From positions 1 to 15,831 of the forward strand of contig CAYXMH010000034.1 of NCBI GenBank assembly GCA_964466115.1: a stretch of 15,831 bases of DNA. Reading direction: 5' to 3'. Both the position numbers and the translations under genes were made by a program. This DNA is from Pseudolysobacter sp964466115. Lineage in GTDB: Bacteria; Pseudomonadota; Gammaproteobacteria; Xanthomonadales; Rhodanobacteraceae. Below, piece by piece: positions 1 to 7,525 of this stretch; position 1 is the stretch's first letter; each line of letters starts with the position of its first letter. Below the pieces are notes generated by a model. It did not search any database and was not told where the DNA came from. It saw only the letters and a program-made list of their open reading frames with translations.

Positions 1-1
1 C

Positions 2-775
2 GGTGAGGCCGGCGGCGATAACCTTTATATGTATGTCGCCAATATGCCGAATGTGCTCAACGATCCGAGTGGACTAGTGCCAAGGGATCCGGCTAGATGC
101 ATAGAACTAGTTCTTAGGTCATCAACTTTACAAAGGGAGTTGGATTCAGCAGCAGGAACAAGTCAACAATTGCTTTTGAGCTTTCCTTCTGAATTGGGTG
201 ATCCACTAACGTGTGACGGGAAGGTTTTTCGAACCTGGCAAAATACAACTAACGCAGGTCGGGAGCATCACCGAATTGGTAGAGTCGCTTTTCAACGTTC
301 TGTTGATATGATGAGGATTGGTAGAGAGATGCTAGATGCTTGTGGGGATGATGATGACAACGGTCCGCCGACATCAGAGCTTACTCCTTTGGGTCTGCTC
401 AATTGGGGAAGAAGTCGTATGGGTATGCTTCCAATGACAGATGAAATACAAAATAACCGCGCTCAGAGCGAGCAATCTTGGCTGCCAGCTAATGGCAACG
501 GACAAACAGTTGGAATGGACGCTCCTCTACCGCCTGGAATTTGGCCTCCAGGCATGGATCTAGGCGATCTGGCTGAATATGCAGGAAATTCGCCACATAT
601 GGTTCATATGGGGAGGTATGGACATCCAGCGCAGGCAACCGCTGCCGTCGCGGGCCCAATGTTAGGTGTAATGGCAGGAGAAGCTGTGGCAGCGACCGTA
701 GTTTGGGCTACAGAATTTTCTGCTGGGTTTAGTCAGTTGGGTTGGGCTGTCCGAAACTTCGCGTTTCCGTGGTGA
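2..775 (+). CDS. RHS repeat protein, 3' end with variable C-terminal tail (partial)
   Basis: The frame is open from the window edge, so the true start lies upstream and 257 residues are visible. The first 25 residues match the end of an RHS core: a GG-D-N-L-Y-x-Y-V-x-N stretch closes with D-P-S-G-L (nt 62-76), the usual core/tail boundary. RHS proteins are large secreted or surface shells that often carry a polymorphic toxin tail released after this boundary. The tail here is about 230 residues with codon use AT-richer than its neighbours, typical of swapped tails. It has an acidic C-G-D-D-D-D-N stretch near residue 106, a Pro/Met-rich middle and an Ala/Val-rich hydrophobic segment before a Trp-ending C-terminus. 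I do not recognise a nuclease, deaminase or ADP-ribosyltransferase signature. No immunity gene follows on this strand. The RHS assignment is firm; a toxin role for the tail is inference. Confidence 0.85.
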   Translation, partial: GEAGGDNLYMYVANMPNVLNDPSGLVPRDPARCIELVLRSSTLQRELDSAAGTSQQLLLSFPSELGDPLTCDGKVFRTWQNTTNAGREHHRIGRVAFQRSVDMMRIGREMLDACGDDDDNGPPTSELTPLGLLNWGRSRMGMLPMTDEIQNNRAQSEQSWLPANGNGQTVGMDAPLPPGIWPPGMDLGDLAEYAGNSPHMVHMGRYGHPAQATAAVAGPMLGVMAGEAVAATVVWATEFSAGFSQLGWAVRNFAFPW

Positions 776-884
776 TGCGAAATGTGCCCCGCTAAACCCA
801 AATAGAGACTGACCTCAACCAACGCGGTAAGGTGCATGGGGCGTCAATCCCTCAAGGGCATTTTCTTTGGGCGTGAGCGCAGTG

Positions 885-911
885 AATTGCGCCGCATGTT
901 GCGGTGCAATT
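885..911. terminator. Hairpin between convergent rhs and ATPase genes, candidate bidirectional terminator
   Basis: Arms AATTGCGCCGCA (885-896) and TGCGGTGCAATT (900-911) pair over 12 positions with one G-T wobble and a 3-nt loop. The hairpin lies in the 162-bp gap between the rhs stop (775) and the stop of the reverse-strand ATPase (938). No long T-run follows on either strand, so classic intrinsic termination is uncertain and a palindromic repeat unit is the alternative. I see nothing else in 776-937. Confidence 0.5.
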
Positions 912-937
912 GGTGGCGGCGACCATGATGTCTACAC

Positions 938-2098
938 TTATGCGAGCCTGCTCTCGAGCAAACCTATATCGTTTTCCAGCATGCTGAGCGGCACCGCTTC
1001 GATGCGGTCGGTCAGTGCATAGCGCTTGTTTCCCGGGTAGATCAGCAGTAGTCGATCCAGTTTCAGATCGTCGAGCGCAATGCGCATGGAGGGCGTTATG
1101 CGAGGCGCATCGGTGCGCTTGCATTCCACGCCTATACGGCGGCGTCCTTGGGTTACGATCAGATCGATTTCGGCGCCCTGATGCGTGGCCCAGAAAAAAA
1201 CCTCATCATGCGGCGTGGCCGCCAGCACTTGCTCGATCGCAAAACCCTCCCAAGAAGCGCCTACCTTGGGGTGACTGAGCAAGGCCTTGTGCGAATCCAA
1301 GCCGAGCAATTGATGCAGCAGTCCGCTGTCGCGTACATAGATTTTCGGGGCCTTCACCTGCCGTTTGCCGATATTGGCGTGGAACGGTTGCAATTGCCTG
1401 AGCATGAACGCGTCGGTCAGCAAATCCAGATAGCGCCGCACGGTACCCTCGCTAACGCCAAGCGCACGCGCGGGCTCGGCCGCGTTCCAGATCTGGCCAT
1501 GATAGTGCGCGAGCATCGTCCAGAATCGGCGCAATGCCAACGCCGGTACGCGCACGCCCCATTGTGGAAAATCGCGCTCCAGCAAACTCTGGATGAATTG
1601 CCGTCGCCAAATGGCGCTGTCGGCGTTGCTCGCTGCGAGATAGGATCGCGGAAATCCACCCCGCAGCCACAGCCGCGATTGCGCAACGCTTCCCACTTCG
1701 GCCAGCGAAAAACCGCCGAGGGCGATCGATTCCATGCGGCCGGCCAGGCTCTCCGAGGATTGCCGCAACAGATCGCCCGAGGCACTGCCAAGGATCAGAA
1801 ACCTCGCAGGTTTGCCTTTGCGGTCGGCCAGTACGCGCAGTATCGGAAACAACTCCGGCCGGCGTTGCACTTCGTCAATGACCACCAATCCGCGTAATGG
1901 TGCCAATGCCGTCATGGGTTGATCGAGCCGCGCCAGGCTGGCTGGATCCTCCAGATCGAAATAATTGATGGAATCCGGCGACAACAAGGCGCGAGCGAGG
2001 GTCGTCTTGCCGCATTGGCGCGGTCCCGCCAGTAAGACGACGGCACTGCGCGTCAGGGCGTCGGTCAGAGATTTCTGGGTTGCGGATCGTTTCAACAT
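938..2098 (-). CDS. AAA-family ATPase with DUF4143 C-terminal region
   Basis: The 386-residue protein has Walker A G25-PRQC-G-K31-T-T, Walker B L-V-V-I-D75-E76 and a sensor-like F-L-I-L-G-S-A-S near 100-107. The middle helical region matches the DUF4143 family, including the E-R-D-F-P-Q-W-G stretch. The C-terminal part (about 308-330) has D312 and E325-x-K327, the spacing of a PD-(D/E)xK restriction-like fold, as is common in this family. Members are widespread, often horizontally moved, and their cellular role is not settled. The ATG at 2098 gives the typical N-terminus that leads straight into the P-loop, although its ribosome site is weak. It is a single gene facing the rhs end. Its upstream region carries a 10-bp inverted repeat that could be an operator. 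It is full length, with no frameshift seen. Confidence 0.9.
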   Translation of the reverse strand: MLKRSATQKSLTDALTRSAVVLLAGPRQCGKTTLARALLSPDSINYFDLEDPASLARLDQPMTALAPLRGLVVIDEVQRRPELFPILRVLADRKGKPARFLILGSASGDLLRQSSESLAGRMESIALGGFSLAEVGSVAQSRLWLRGGFPRSYLAASNADSAIWRRQFIQSLLERDFPQWGVRVPALALRRFWTMLAHYHGQIWNAAEPARALGVSEGTVRRYLDLLTDAFMLRQLQPFHANIGKRQVKAPKIYVRDSGLLHQLLGLDSHKALLSHPKVGASWEGFAIEQVLAATPHDEVFFWATHQGAEIDLIVTQGRRRIGVECKRTDAPRITPSMRIALDDLKLDRLLLIYPGNKRYALTDRIEAVPLSMLENDIGLLESRLA

Positions 2099-2108
2099 AT
2101 TGCGATAC

Positions 2109-2149
2109 TACCATGAAAATCCGCTATCTGATAACCGAATTTCATGGTA
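2109..2149. repeat. Inverted repeat just upstream of the ATPase gene, candidate operator
   Basis: TACCATGAAA (2109-2118) and TTTCATGGTA (2140-2149) form a perfect 10-bp inverted repeat with a 21-bp spacer. The near arm ends 10 bp before the ATPase start codon at 2098. The spacing of about three helical turns between arm centres would suit a dimeric regulator. The role is inferred; the repeat itself is plain. Confidence 0.5.
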
Positions 2150-2195
2150 CGCCAGAAAAAGGTCGAGACCCCCGCAAAAATGGCAAAAATTTCAG

Positions 2196-2239
2196 TGGGT
2201 GTCCCGTTGTCATTCTCCGCGAGTTATCCGGGGCACCCA
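2196..2239. repeat. Second inverted repeat in the 2099-2419 gap
   Basis: TGGGTGTCCC (2196-2205) and GGGGCACCCA (2230-2239) pair at 9 of 10 positions across a 24-bp spacer. It lies between the divergent ATPase and cupredoxin genes. It could be a remnant of a palindromic mobile repeat or a weak cruciform. No transposase or target duplication is visible. Confidence 0.35.
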
Positions 2240-2309
2240 CCAAATTCGAAAAAATGAAGATGGTTGGCAAATAACCGTTCGTTCTTATTTGGGTTGGTCA
2301 TTCGCAAGC

Positions 2310-2329
2310 TATGCGCATTATTGCACATA
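2310..2329. promoter_or_regulatory. Short palindrome overlapping the -35 of the cupredoxin promoter
   Basis: TATGCGCA (2310-2317) and TGCACATA (2322-2329) pair at 7 of 8 positions around a 4-bp centre. The right arm covers most of the proposed -35 box, as repressor sites often do. It is short enough to be chance. Confidence 0.25.
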
Positions 2330-2349
2330 CCCCTCGCAACGCTTATAAA
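2321..2349 (+). promoter_or_regulatory. Sigma-70-like promoter for the cupredoxin gene
   Basis: TTGCAC (2321-2326) and TATAAA (2344-2349) are spaced by 17 bp, the optimal distance. The -10 matches consensus at five of six positions and the -35 keeps TTG. Transcription would begin near 2356, giving a leader of about 64 nt with a GAGGAG ribosome site (2408-2413) 6 nt before ATG 2420. Confidence 0.5.
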
Positions 2350-2419
2350 GATGGTAGTGCCTAAAGCCTCTTATTCGACGTAAAAGCGCAAGTACTTCTA
2401 ATTGATTGAGGAGTGAACG

Positions 2420-3178
2420 ATGCAATCGCGTATCTTATGGATAGCTGCTGGTTTTCTACAACTCAATGCCATTGCGGGCTTTGCGGCGAATACCGTCGTG
2501 ACCGTAGGCCCGGGGCTCACTTTTTCGCCCGCGTCGGTGACGATTAACGCAGGCGATACGGTCACCTTTACCAATGCGGGTGGATTCCACAATGTGGTAT
2601 CGGATACCGGCCTGTTTCGCTGCGCCAACGGTTGCCAGGGCAGCGGCGGGAACGGATCGCCCAGTAACGCCGCGTGGAGCAGCACCGTGACGTTTCCCAC
2701 CGCCGGCACGTTTGGGTATTTTTGCGAAGTCCACGGATCGGCGGGTACCGGAATGGCGGGCTCCGTGGTCGTGCAGAACCCGGTCACCACGGTCGCGATA
2801 GGCCCGGGCTTTACCGGCGCTTGGTTCGATCCCAATCAAAGCGGGCATGGATTGTTCTTGGAAGTGTTGCCGAACAACTTAATGTTGGCTTGGTGGTTTA
2901 CGTTTAATCCGGAAGGAACCCAGCAGGCGTGGTTCGGTGGCACGGGGCCGATCACCGGCAATACCGCCGTGGTAACGGCCGCAATCACCACCGGTGGGCG
3001 CTGGATTCCGAATTTCGATCCCAATAGCATCGTCAATACGCTATGGGGTACGTTCACGTTCACCTTTACCGATTGCAATCATGGCCGTGTGGAGTTCAGC
3101 TCGGTCATACCGGGATACGGCAGCGGCAGCATGGCGTTGACGCGGATTACGGAGCCGGCGTCGCTGACGTGCCCATAA
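2420..3178 (+). CDS. Secreted cupredoxin-domain protein with extra C-terminal domain
   Basis: The 252-residue protein begins with a signal peptide (about 1-23, ending G-F-A-A). Residues 24-119 form a plastocyanin-like cupredoxin domain. Candidate type-1 copper ligands are H57 (F-H-N), C102 and H105 (Y-F-C-E-V-H) and M112 (G-M-A-G). C68 and C72 may form a disulfide in an insertion between strands. Residues from about 125 onward form a second domain opening G-A-W-F-D-P-x-Q-S-G-H-G, a motif I associate with repeated secreted domains of unknown function in Xanthomonadales-like bacteria. It should act in the periplasm or outside the cell, plausibly in electron transfer or copper binding, with no partner gene nearby. 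The ATG is fixed by GAGGAG 6 nt upstream. It is a monocistronic gene with its own promoter and a downstream hairpin. Confidence 0.87.
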   Translation: MQSRILWIAAGFLQLNAIAGFAANTVVTVGPGLTFSPASVTINAGDTVTFTNAGGFHNVVSDTGLFRCANGCQGSGGNGSPSNAAWSSTVTFPTAGTFGYFCEVHGSAGTGMAGSVVVQNPVTTVAIGPGFTGAWFDPNQSGHGLFLEVLPNNLMLAWWFTFNPEGTQQAWFGGTGPITGNTAVVTAAITTGGRWIPNFDPNSIVNTLWGTFTFTFTDCNHGRVEFSSVIPGYGSGSMALTRITEPASLTCP

Positions 3179-3214
3179 GCCGCGAAAAACATATTGAGCA
3201 TCATCGAAAGTCAG

Positions 3215-3241
3215 GGTGCAATACCCGTAGGGCATTGCACC
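3215..3241. terminator. Hairpin between convergent cupredoxin and ThrE genes
   Basis: GGTGCAATACCC (3215-3226) and GGGCATTGCACC (3230-3241) pair at 11 of 12 positions with a GTA loop. It lies 37 bp after the cupredoxin stop and 30 bp from the ThrE stop, so it could end both transcripts. It lacks a T-tract. It shares GGTGCAAT with the hairpin at 885-911, so it may be a dispersed palindromic element reused as a terminator. Confidence 0.55.
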
Positions 3242-3271
3242 GCGTTACGCTGGTTCGCAGCGATCGGTCTT

Positions 3272-4507
3272 TTATAAACTGCGCCGCTGCGCCACCAACA
3301 AATCACCGAATAACAACCCAGCCACCAACGATACCAACAGCGTAATGAGCGAAAACGCGGTATCGATGCTTAAAAACACATCGCGTTCGAAGACCAAGGC
3401 TAGGCTGCGAAAACCCACACTGCCCGGCACTAACATGATAATCCCCGGTAATCGAATCAATGCGCCGGGGCGGTTGGTTAGCAGAGAGTAGAGATTACCA
3501 AGCGCCCCAATCGAGACGCCTGAGATAAATACACCAAATTCGGGGCTGAAAGCGACACTGCCGGCGTAGGTGATGAGGTAACCCAGCGCGACCGAGGCCA
3601 TCACCAACGGGTAATCGCGCCGCGCGCTTTGAAACAACACGGCGAAGGCGTAGCAGCCTGCGGCTAATGCCAGCCATTCAACCCAACCGGGCACCGGCGG
3701 CAAGGGCGAGTCAATGGGCACCAGATTCATGACCTTGCACAACTGGGTTGCCGCAACCGTTCCAAAGCCGAGTTTGAGTAACGTTGCCATTGCTCCGGCC
3801 ATGCGCGCGACACCGGATACCAAATGCCCGGTCGATAATTCACGCACTGCGGTGGTCAAGGTTAATCCGGGCAACAATACGATCAAACTCGCCAGCACCA
3901 CGGATTTCAACGCCAGCGGCACGAGATATACGCTGACCCCTGTGGCGATAAACGTGGCCATCAACGCGGAGATCGCCTCAAAACTGGGTGCCAGCTGCGG
4001 ATGGCGTTGGCAGGCTTGATGCAGCGCGCCAATCAACATTCCGGTAAGGCCCGCGACACCGATATCGGCCCAGCTGGTGTGCAAAATGGCGGCGATCGCG
4101 ATCGATGCAATTCCGTAACTGAATATACTGAGTGCGCGGGAGTAACGATCCGGCTCATCGACGATGGCACGCAAGCTTAAAAAGCCTTCCTCGATGGTCA
4201 ATTTTCCATTGGTAACGCAATCGGCAATGGCATCGACCTGACACAGCCGATCCAGATGGATTTCGCCCGGCGAGATTCGAATCACTTGCGTTACCTGAGC
4301 CAACGGATCTTCCGCGTACGGGCGATCGGCGCAGGAAAGAATGATCGATGTGGGGCTGCACATCACATTGCAACTTAAGTTCAGGCGTTTGCTGACGCGG
4401 TTGATCGCGTTCTCCAACCGCGGCGCGGCGGCGCCGTATTGGTGCAGCCGCCGCGCAATCTCGACGACGAAGGCGATGCGGGTGGTTAGTGTCGCTGCAA
4501 CGCTCAT
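3272..4507 (-). CDS. Threonine/serine exporter family protein (ThrE-type, DUF1212 + DUF3815)
   Basis: About 411 residues. The N-terminal half has the cytoplasmic start of ThrE proteins (R-R-L-H-Q-Y-G-A-A-A-P-R-L-E) followed by hydrophobic helices. The C-terminal half is a second membrane block (the DUF3815 part, including G-I-I-M-L-V-P-G). The two parts correspond to the separate YjjP and YjjB proteins of E. coli, here fused as in Corynebacterium ThrE, with roughly ten helices. Family members export small amino acids, or in the split form organic acids such as succinate, so the substrate is not certain. I chose ATG 4507, preceded by GGAAA 6 nt upstream. A TTG at 4522 would add only five residues. 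It is divergent from the mla-type operon with about 112 bp between starts, and shares no obvious function with it. Confidence 0.88.
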   Translation of the reverse strand: MSVAATLTTRIAFVVEIARRLHQYGAAAPRLENAINRVSKRLNLSCNVMCSPTSIILSCADRPYAEDPLAQVTQVIRISPGEIHLDRLCQVDAIADCVTNGKLTIEEGFLSLRAIVDEPDRYSRALSIFSYGIASIAIAAILHTSWADIGVAGLTGMLIGALHQACQRHPQLAPSFEAISALMATFIATGVSVYLVPLALKSVVLASLIVLLPGLTLTTAVRELSTGHLVSGVARMAGAMATLLKLGFGTVAATQLCKVMNLVPIDSPLPPVPGWVEWLALAAGCYAFAVLFQSARRDYPLVMASVALGYLITYAGSVAFSPEFGVFISGVSIGALGNLYSLLTNRPGALIRLPGIIMLVPGSVGFRSLALVFERDVFLSIDTAFSLITLLVSLVAGLLFGDLLVAQRRSL

Positions 4508-4619
4508 GGGATTTCCGATCAAGCCACTATCGCACGTATGATAAGCCGCACCATGTCCTAACGTTACCCTTTATCGCGAATCGTCGCGCAAGGACCCTCG
4601 AAGCTGCTAGCCTTGAGCC

Positions 4620-5768
4620 ATGGGTAAGACGGATACCAACGGTTTTTTTGAGATCGTTCCAGCGCAAGCCGGGGCGCGGTTGCGTATCAGCGGTGACTGG
4701 ACCTTGCCACGCGCCGCTCAAATTGAACCGATCATTGCGCAGGCACTAAAGAGCGCTCGACAACCCCCCGGGAGCTGGACCATTGATGCACAAGCGCTAA
4801 AGGCGTTGGATACCGCCGGTGCGTTGCTGTTGATACGCGCGGTACGGGCAAGTGGCAAGGCACTGTCGGAACACCGGATTGAAGCGATGCGGCCGGCGGA
4901 CATGGCGCTTTTGGCTTTGGTGGCCGACCGTTTGGACGCGCCCGTCCCGATGGCCGAGCCGCATGCCAGTTTCCGCCGTTTGCTCGGGCGGATGGGGGTG
5001 GCGATCGAAAGCTTGTGGCTGCAAGCGCGAGAGTTATTGGGTTTCGTGGGTTTAACGCTCGTCACTTTATGGGGCGTGGTGTTGCGGCAGAAAAAATTGC
5101 GCATTACGGCCACGGTTTTCCATATGGAACAAACCGGGCTTGATGCGGTTCCCATCGTGTCCTTATTGTCATTCCTGGTGGGCGCTGTGGTGGCTTTTTT
5201 GGGCGCTACCGTATTGCGCGATTTCGGCGCTTCCATCTTTACGGTGGAATTGGTGTCTTATTCGTTTTTGCGCGAATTTGGCGTGTTGCTCACGGCGATT
5301 TTGTTGGCCGGGCGCTCCGGCAGCGCCTTTACCGCCCAGATAGGTTCGATGAAGAGCCGGGAGGAGCTTGACGCCATTCAAGTGTTGGGATTGGACGCCA
5401 TCGAGCTTTTGGTATTGCCGCGTCTGTTGGCGTTGATCGTGATGCTGCCGTTGCTGACGTTTATCGCGATGATGGCCGGTCTGGTTGGCGGGGCCTTGGT
5501 CGGCTCGATGTCATTGGACATCACACCCGGCATGTTTATTACGCGGGTGCATGAAATGACTCAGATGCGGCATTTCTGGGTGGGCATGGCCAAGGCACCG
5601 GTATTTGCGTTCCTGATTTCGGTGGTGGGTTGTTTAGAAGGCTTTAAGGTGGAAGGCAGTGCCGAATCGGTAGGGCGCCATACCACCGCCTCCGTGGTGC
5701 AGTCGATTTTTCTGGTCATTTTATTTGATGCGCTGTTCGCGATCTTTTTTATGGAGATCAACGTATGA
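4620..5768 (+). CDS. mlaE: MlaE-type ABC lipid transporter permease with N-terminal STAS domain
   Basis: The 382-residue protein is about 120 residues longer than a plain MlaE. Residues 8-110 form a STAS domain with the D64-T65-A66-G67 motif, equivalent to the separate MlaB subunit. From about 130 on it is a MlaE permease with several membrane helices. Recognisable stretches include L-L-A-G-R-S-G-S-A-F-T-A-Q-I-G-S-M and E-E-L-D-A-I-Q-V-L-G-L-D. It forms the inner-membrane channel of an MCE phospholipid transporter. ATG 4620 is the earliest possible start because an in-frame TGA lies at 4614-4616; the ribosome site is weak. Its stop overlaps the MlaF start by 4 nt, indicating translational coupling. 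It is the first gene of a four-gene operon. Confidence 0.93.
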   Translation: MGKTDTNGFFEIVPAQAGARLRISGDWTLPRAAQIEPIIAQALKSARQPPGSWTIDAQALKALDTAGALLLIRAVRASGKALSEHRIEAMRPADMALLALVADRLDAPVPMAEPHASFRRLLGRMGVAIESLWLQARELLGFVGLTLVTLWGVVLRQKKLRITATVFHMEQTGLDAVPIVSLLSFLVGAVVAFLGATVLRDFGASIFTVELVSYSFLREFGVLLTAILLAGRSGSAFTAQIGSMKSREELDAIQVLGLDAIELLVLPRLLALIVMLPLLTFIAMMAGLVGGALVGSMSLDITPGMFITRVHEMTQMRHFWVGMAKAPVFAFLISVVGCLEGFKVEGSAESVGRHTTASVVQSIFLVILFDALFAIFFMEINV

Positions 5769-6565
5769 GTGGCGCAACCGAATCGGTGATCCAAGTGCGC
5801 GGATTGCGCAACGCATTCGGCAACCAAGTGGTGCACGATGGGCTTGATTTGGACGTCTATCGCGGTGAGGTGCTCGGTGTGATTGGTGGGTCGGGGGCGG
5901 GTAAATCGGTATTGTTGCGCTCGATCGTCGGCTTGAAAAACCCGGATGCCGGGCGGATCTGCGTATTCGGGCAAGACACCACGCACTTGCCTGCCGACGC
6001 GCGCAAAGCCATCGAGCGGCGGTTTGGTTTGTTGTTCCAGGACGGCGCGCTGTTTTCGTCGCTGACGGTATTGGAGAATGTAAAGGTGCCACTATTGGAA
6101 TATTACCAATTGCCGGAGTCGTTAATGGACGAATTGGCGTTGCTTAAAATCCGGTTGACCGGCTTGCCGGCCGACGCCGCCGGCAAGTACCCGGCGCAGC
6201 TTTCCGGCGGAATGCGCAAACGCGCAGGGTTGGCGCGTGCGCTGGCGTTGGACCCGGAGATTCTGTTTCTGGACGAGCCAACCTCCGGTTTGGACCCCAT
6301 CGGCGCATCCGGGTTTGATGAGCTCATCGCCACGCTGAAAGAGGCATTGAACCTAACCGTTTTCCTAGTCACCCACGATCTCGACAGTTTGTACGCCATT
6401 TGCGACCGAGTGGCGGTGTTGGCCGATCGACACGTGGTGGTGGCGGATCGTGTTGAGGTGGTCGAAAATAACTCCCATCCTTGGATTCGCGAATGTTTCC
6501 AAGGCCCGCGCGCGCGCGGTGCGCAAGCCAAGCATCTAACCAGTGCGCCGCAAGCGGCCGTTTAA
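5765..6565 (+). CDS. mlaF: MlaF-type ABC transporter ATP-binding protein
   Basis: A complete ABC ATPase of 266 residues. Walker A is G41-G-S-G-A-G-K47-S48, the Q-loop is Q92, and the signature is L146-S-G-G-M150 followed by R-K-R-A. Walker B is I166-L-F-L-D170-E171-P and the H-loop is H204. The methionine in place of the last glutamine of LSGGQ, followed by K-R-A, is characteristic of the MlaF/Mkl group. It powers lipid movement through the MlaE dimer from the cytoplasmic face. The ATG overlaps the mlaE stop (ATGA). MlaD follows after 12 nt. Confidence 0.95.
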   Translation: MSGATESVIQVRGLRNAFGNQVVHDGLDLDVYRGEVLGVIGGSGAGKSVLLRSIVGLKNPDAGRICVFGQDTTHLPADARKAIERRFGLLFQDGALFSSLTVLENVKVPLLEYYQLPESLMDELALLKIRLTGLPADAAGKYPAQLSGGMRKRAGLARALALDPEILFLDEPTSGLDPIGASGFDELIATLKEALNLTVFLVTHDLDSLYAICDRVAVLADRHVVVADRVEVVENNSHPWIRECFQGPRARGAQAKHLTSAPQAAV

Positions 6566-6577
6566 GAAGGATTTGCT

Positions 6578-7525
6578 ATGGAAACCCGAGCCAGTCATGT
6601 GTTGATCGGTGCCTTTGCTCTGACGATTTTCGTCGGCTCGTTCTTGTTCGTGCTGTGGATCGGCAAGTTATCCCTTACGCGCGAATGGGATTTTTACGAC
6701 ATTGTATTTAAAGAGGCGGTTACCGGGTTGTCGGTCGGTGGTGCCGTGCAGTACAACGGCATTCAAGTGGGGGAAGTGCGTAAGCTGTCCCTGGCGCCGG
6801 ACGATCCGCGCCAGGTGATCGCGCATGTGCGCGTCAATTCGGAAACGCCGGTTAAAACCGACACCAAAGCCAAACTGGCGCTTACCGGGTTGACCGGCGT
6901 TGCTGTGATTCAGCTGTCCGGTGGCTCGCCACAGTCGCCACCGTTGGTCGCCAAAAAAGACGACCCCACCCCGCGCATTATTGCCGATGAATCGGCATTG
7001 CAGAAATTATTGGCCTCGAGCGAGGGCATCGTCACCAATGTCAACGATGTGTTGTTTCGCACCACGCAATTGCTGTCGGACGAAAATGTAAGCCGCGTTT
7101 CGCGTACGCTTGAGCACATCGATCAAGTGGCCAGCGCGGTCGCGGAGGAGCGCGAAGATCTGCGCGCGATGATAGTCCAGATGAGTGCCGCCAGTCTTCA
7201 GTTGAAAACAACATTGGTAAAATTGGATAAAGTAACGACGTCGACCAATGACTTGGTGAGCAGTCAGGCGAAAGCGACGCTGGAATCAACGCGTGCCTCG
7301 CTTGCGTCCGCGCAACGCTTGGCCGATAGCGCTTACGCAATGCTGGAACAAAACCGCGGCGCGGTGTCGAGTTTCAGCCAAAACGGCCTGGCTCAGGTGG
7401 GGCCTGCGGTTAGCGAGCTGCGCGAGACCTTGCGCGCATTGCGCGTCATTACCGATCGACTGCAGGAAAACCCCGCCAGCTACTTATTGGGCCATGAGCA
7501 GATCAAGGAGTTTGAACCCAGATGA
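6578..7525 (+). CDS. mlaD: MlaD/MCE-domain substrate-binding protein
   Basis: 315 residues. One membrane helix at about 8-28 anchors the protein in the inner membrane. It is followed by an MCE domain (about 38-120) with the typical G-L-S-V-G-G-A-V-Q-Y-N-G-I-x-V-G-E-V pattern. The remaining 190 residues are mostly helical and polar and probably extend into the periplasm. MCE proteins form hexameric rings that bind lipid. E. coli MlaD is about 180 residues, so this one has a long C-terminal extension, more like the longer single-MCE proteins. AAGAAGGA (6564-6571) is a strong ribosome site 6 nt before the ATG. Its stop overlaps the next start by 4 nt. Confidence 0.93.
   Translation: METRASHVLIGAFALTIFVGSFLFVLWIGKLSLTREWDFYDIVFKEAVTGLSVGGAVQYNGIQVGEVRKLSLAPDDPRQVIAHVRVNSETPVKTDTKAKLALTGLTGVAVIQLSGGSPQSPPLVAKKDDPTPRIIADESALQKLLASSEGIVTNVNDVLFRTTQLLSDENVSRVSRTLEHIDQVASAVAEEREDLRAMIVQMSAASLQLKTTLVKLDKVTTSTNDLVSSQAKATLESTRASLASAQRLADSAYAMLEQNRGAVSSFSQNGLAQVGPAVSELRETLRALRVITDRLQENPASYLLGHEQIKEFEPR

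Larger units (their letters stand above)
2099..2419. other. 321-bp divergent intergenic region
   Basis: The gap separates the reverse-strand ATPase from the forward-strand cupredoxin gene. It holds two long-armed inverted repeats (2109-2149, 2196-2239), a smaller palindrome (2310-2329) and a promoter-like pair (2321-2349). A 53-residue open frame from ATG 2113 has no ribosome site and no recognisable features, so I treat it as chance. Confidence 0.6.

Noticed and set aside
1148..1897. A 249-residue + strand frame opposite the ATPase gene
   Set aside because: It is antisense to a well-supported ATPase, with composition typical of a shadow frame.
2113..2274. A 53-residue + strand frame inside the ATPase/cupredoxin gap
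   Set aside because: It has no ribosome site and no recognisable motif, and it contains both long inverted repeats. It is more likely chance.
4718..5236. A 172-residue - strand frame opposite mlaE
   Set aside because: It is antisense to the STAS-MlaE gene and has no family features.
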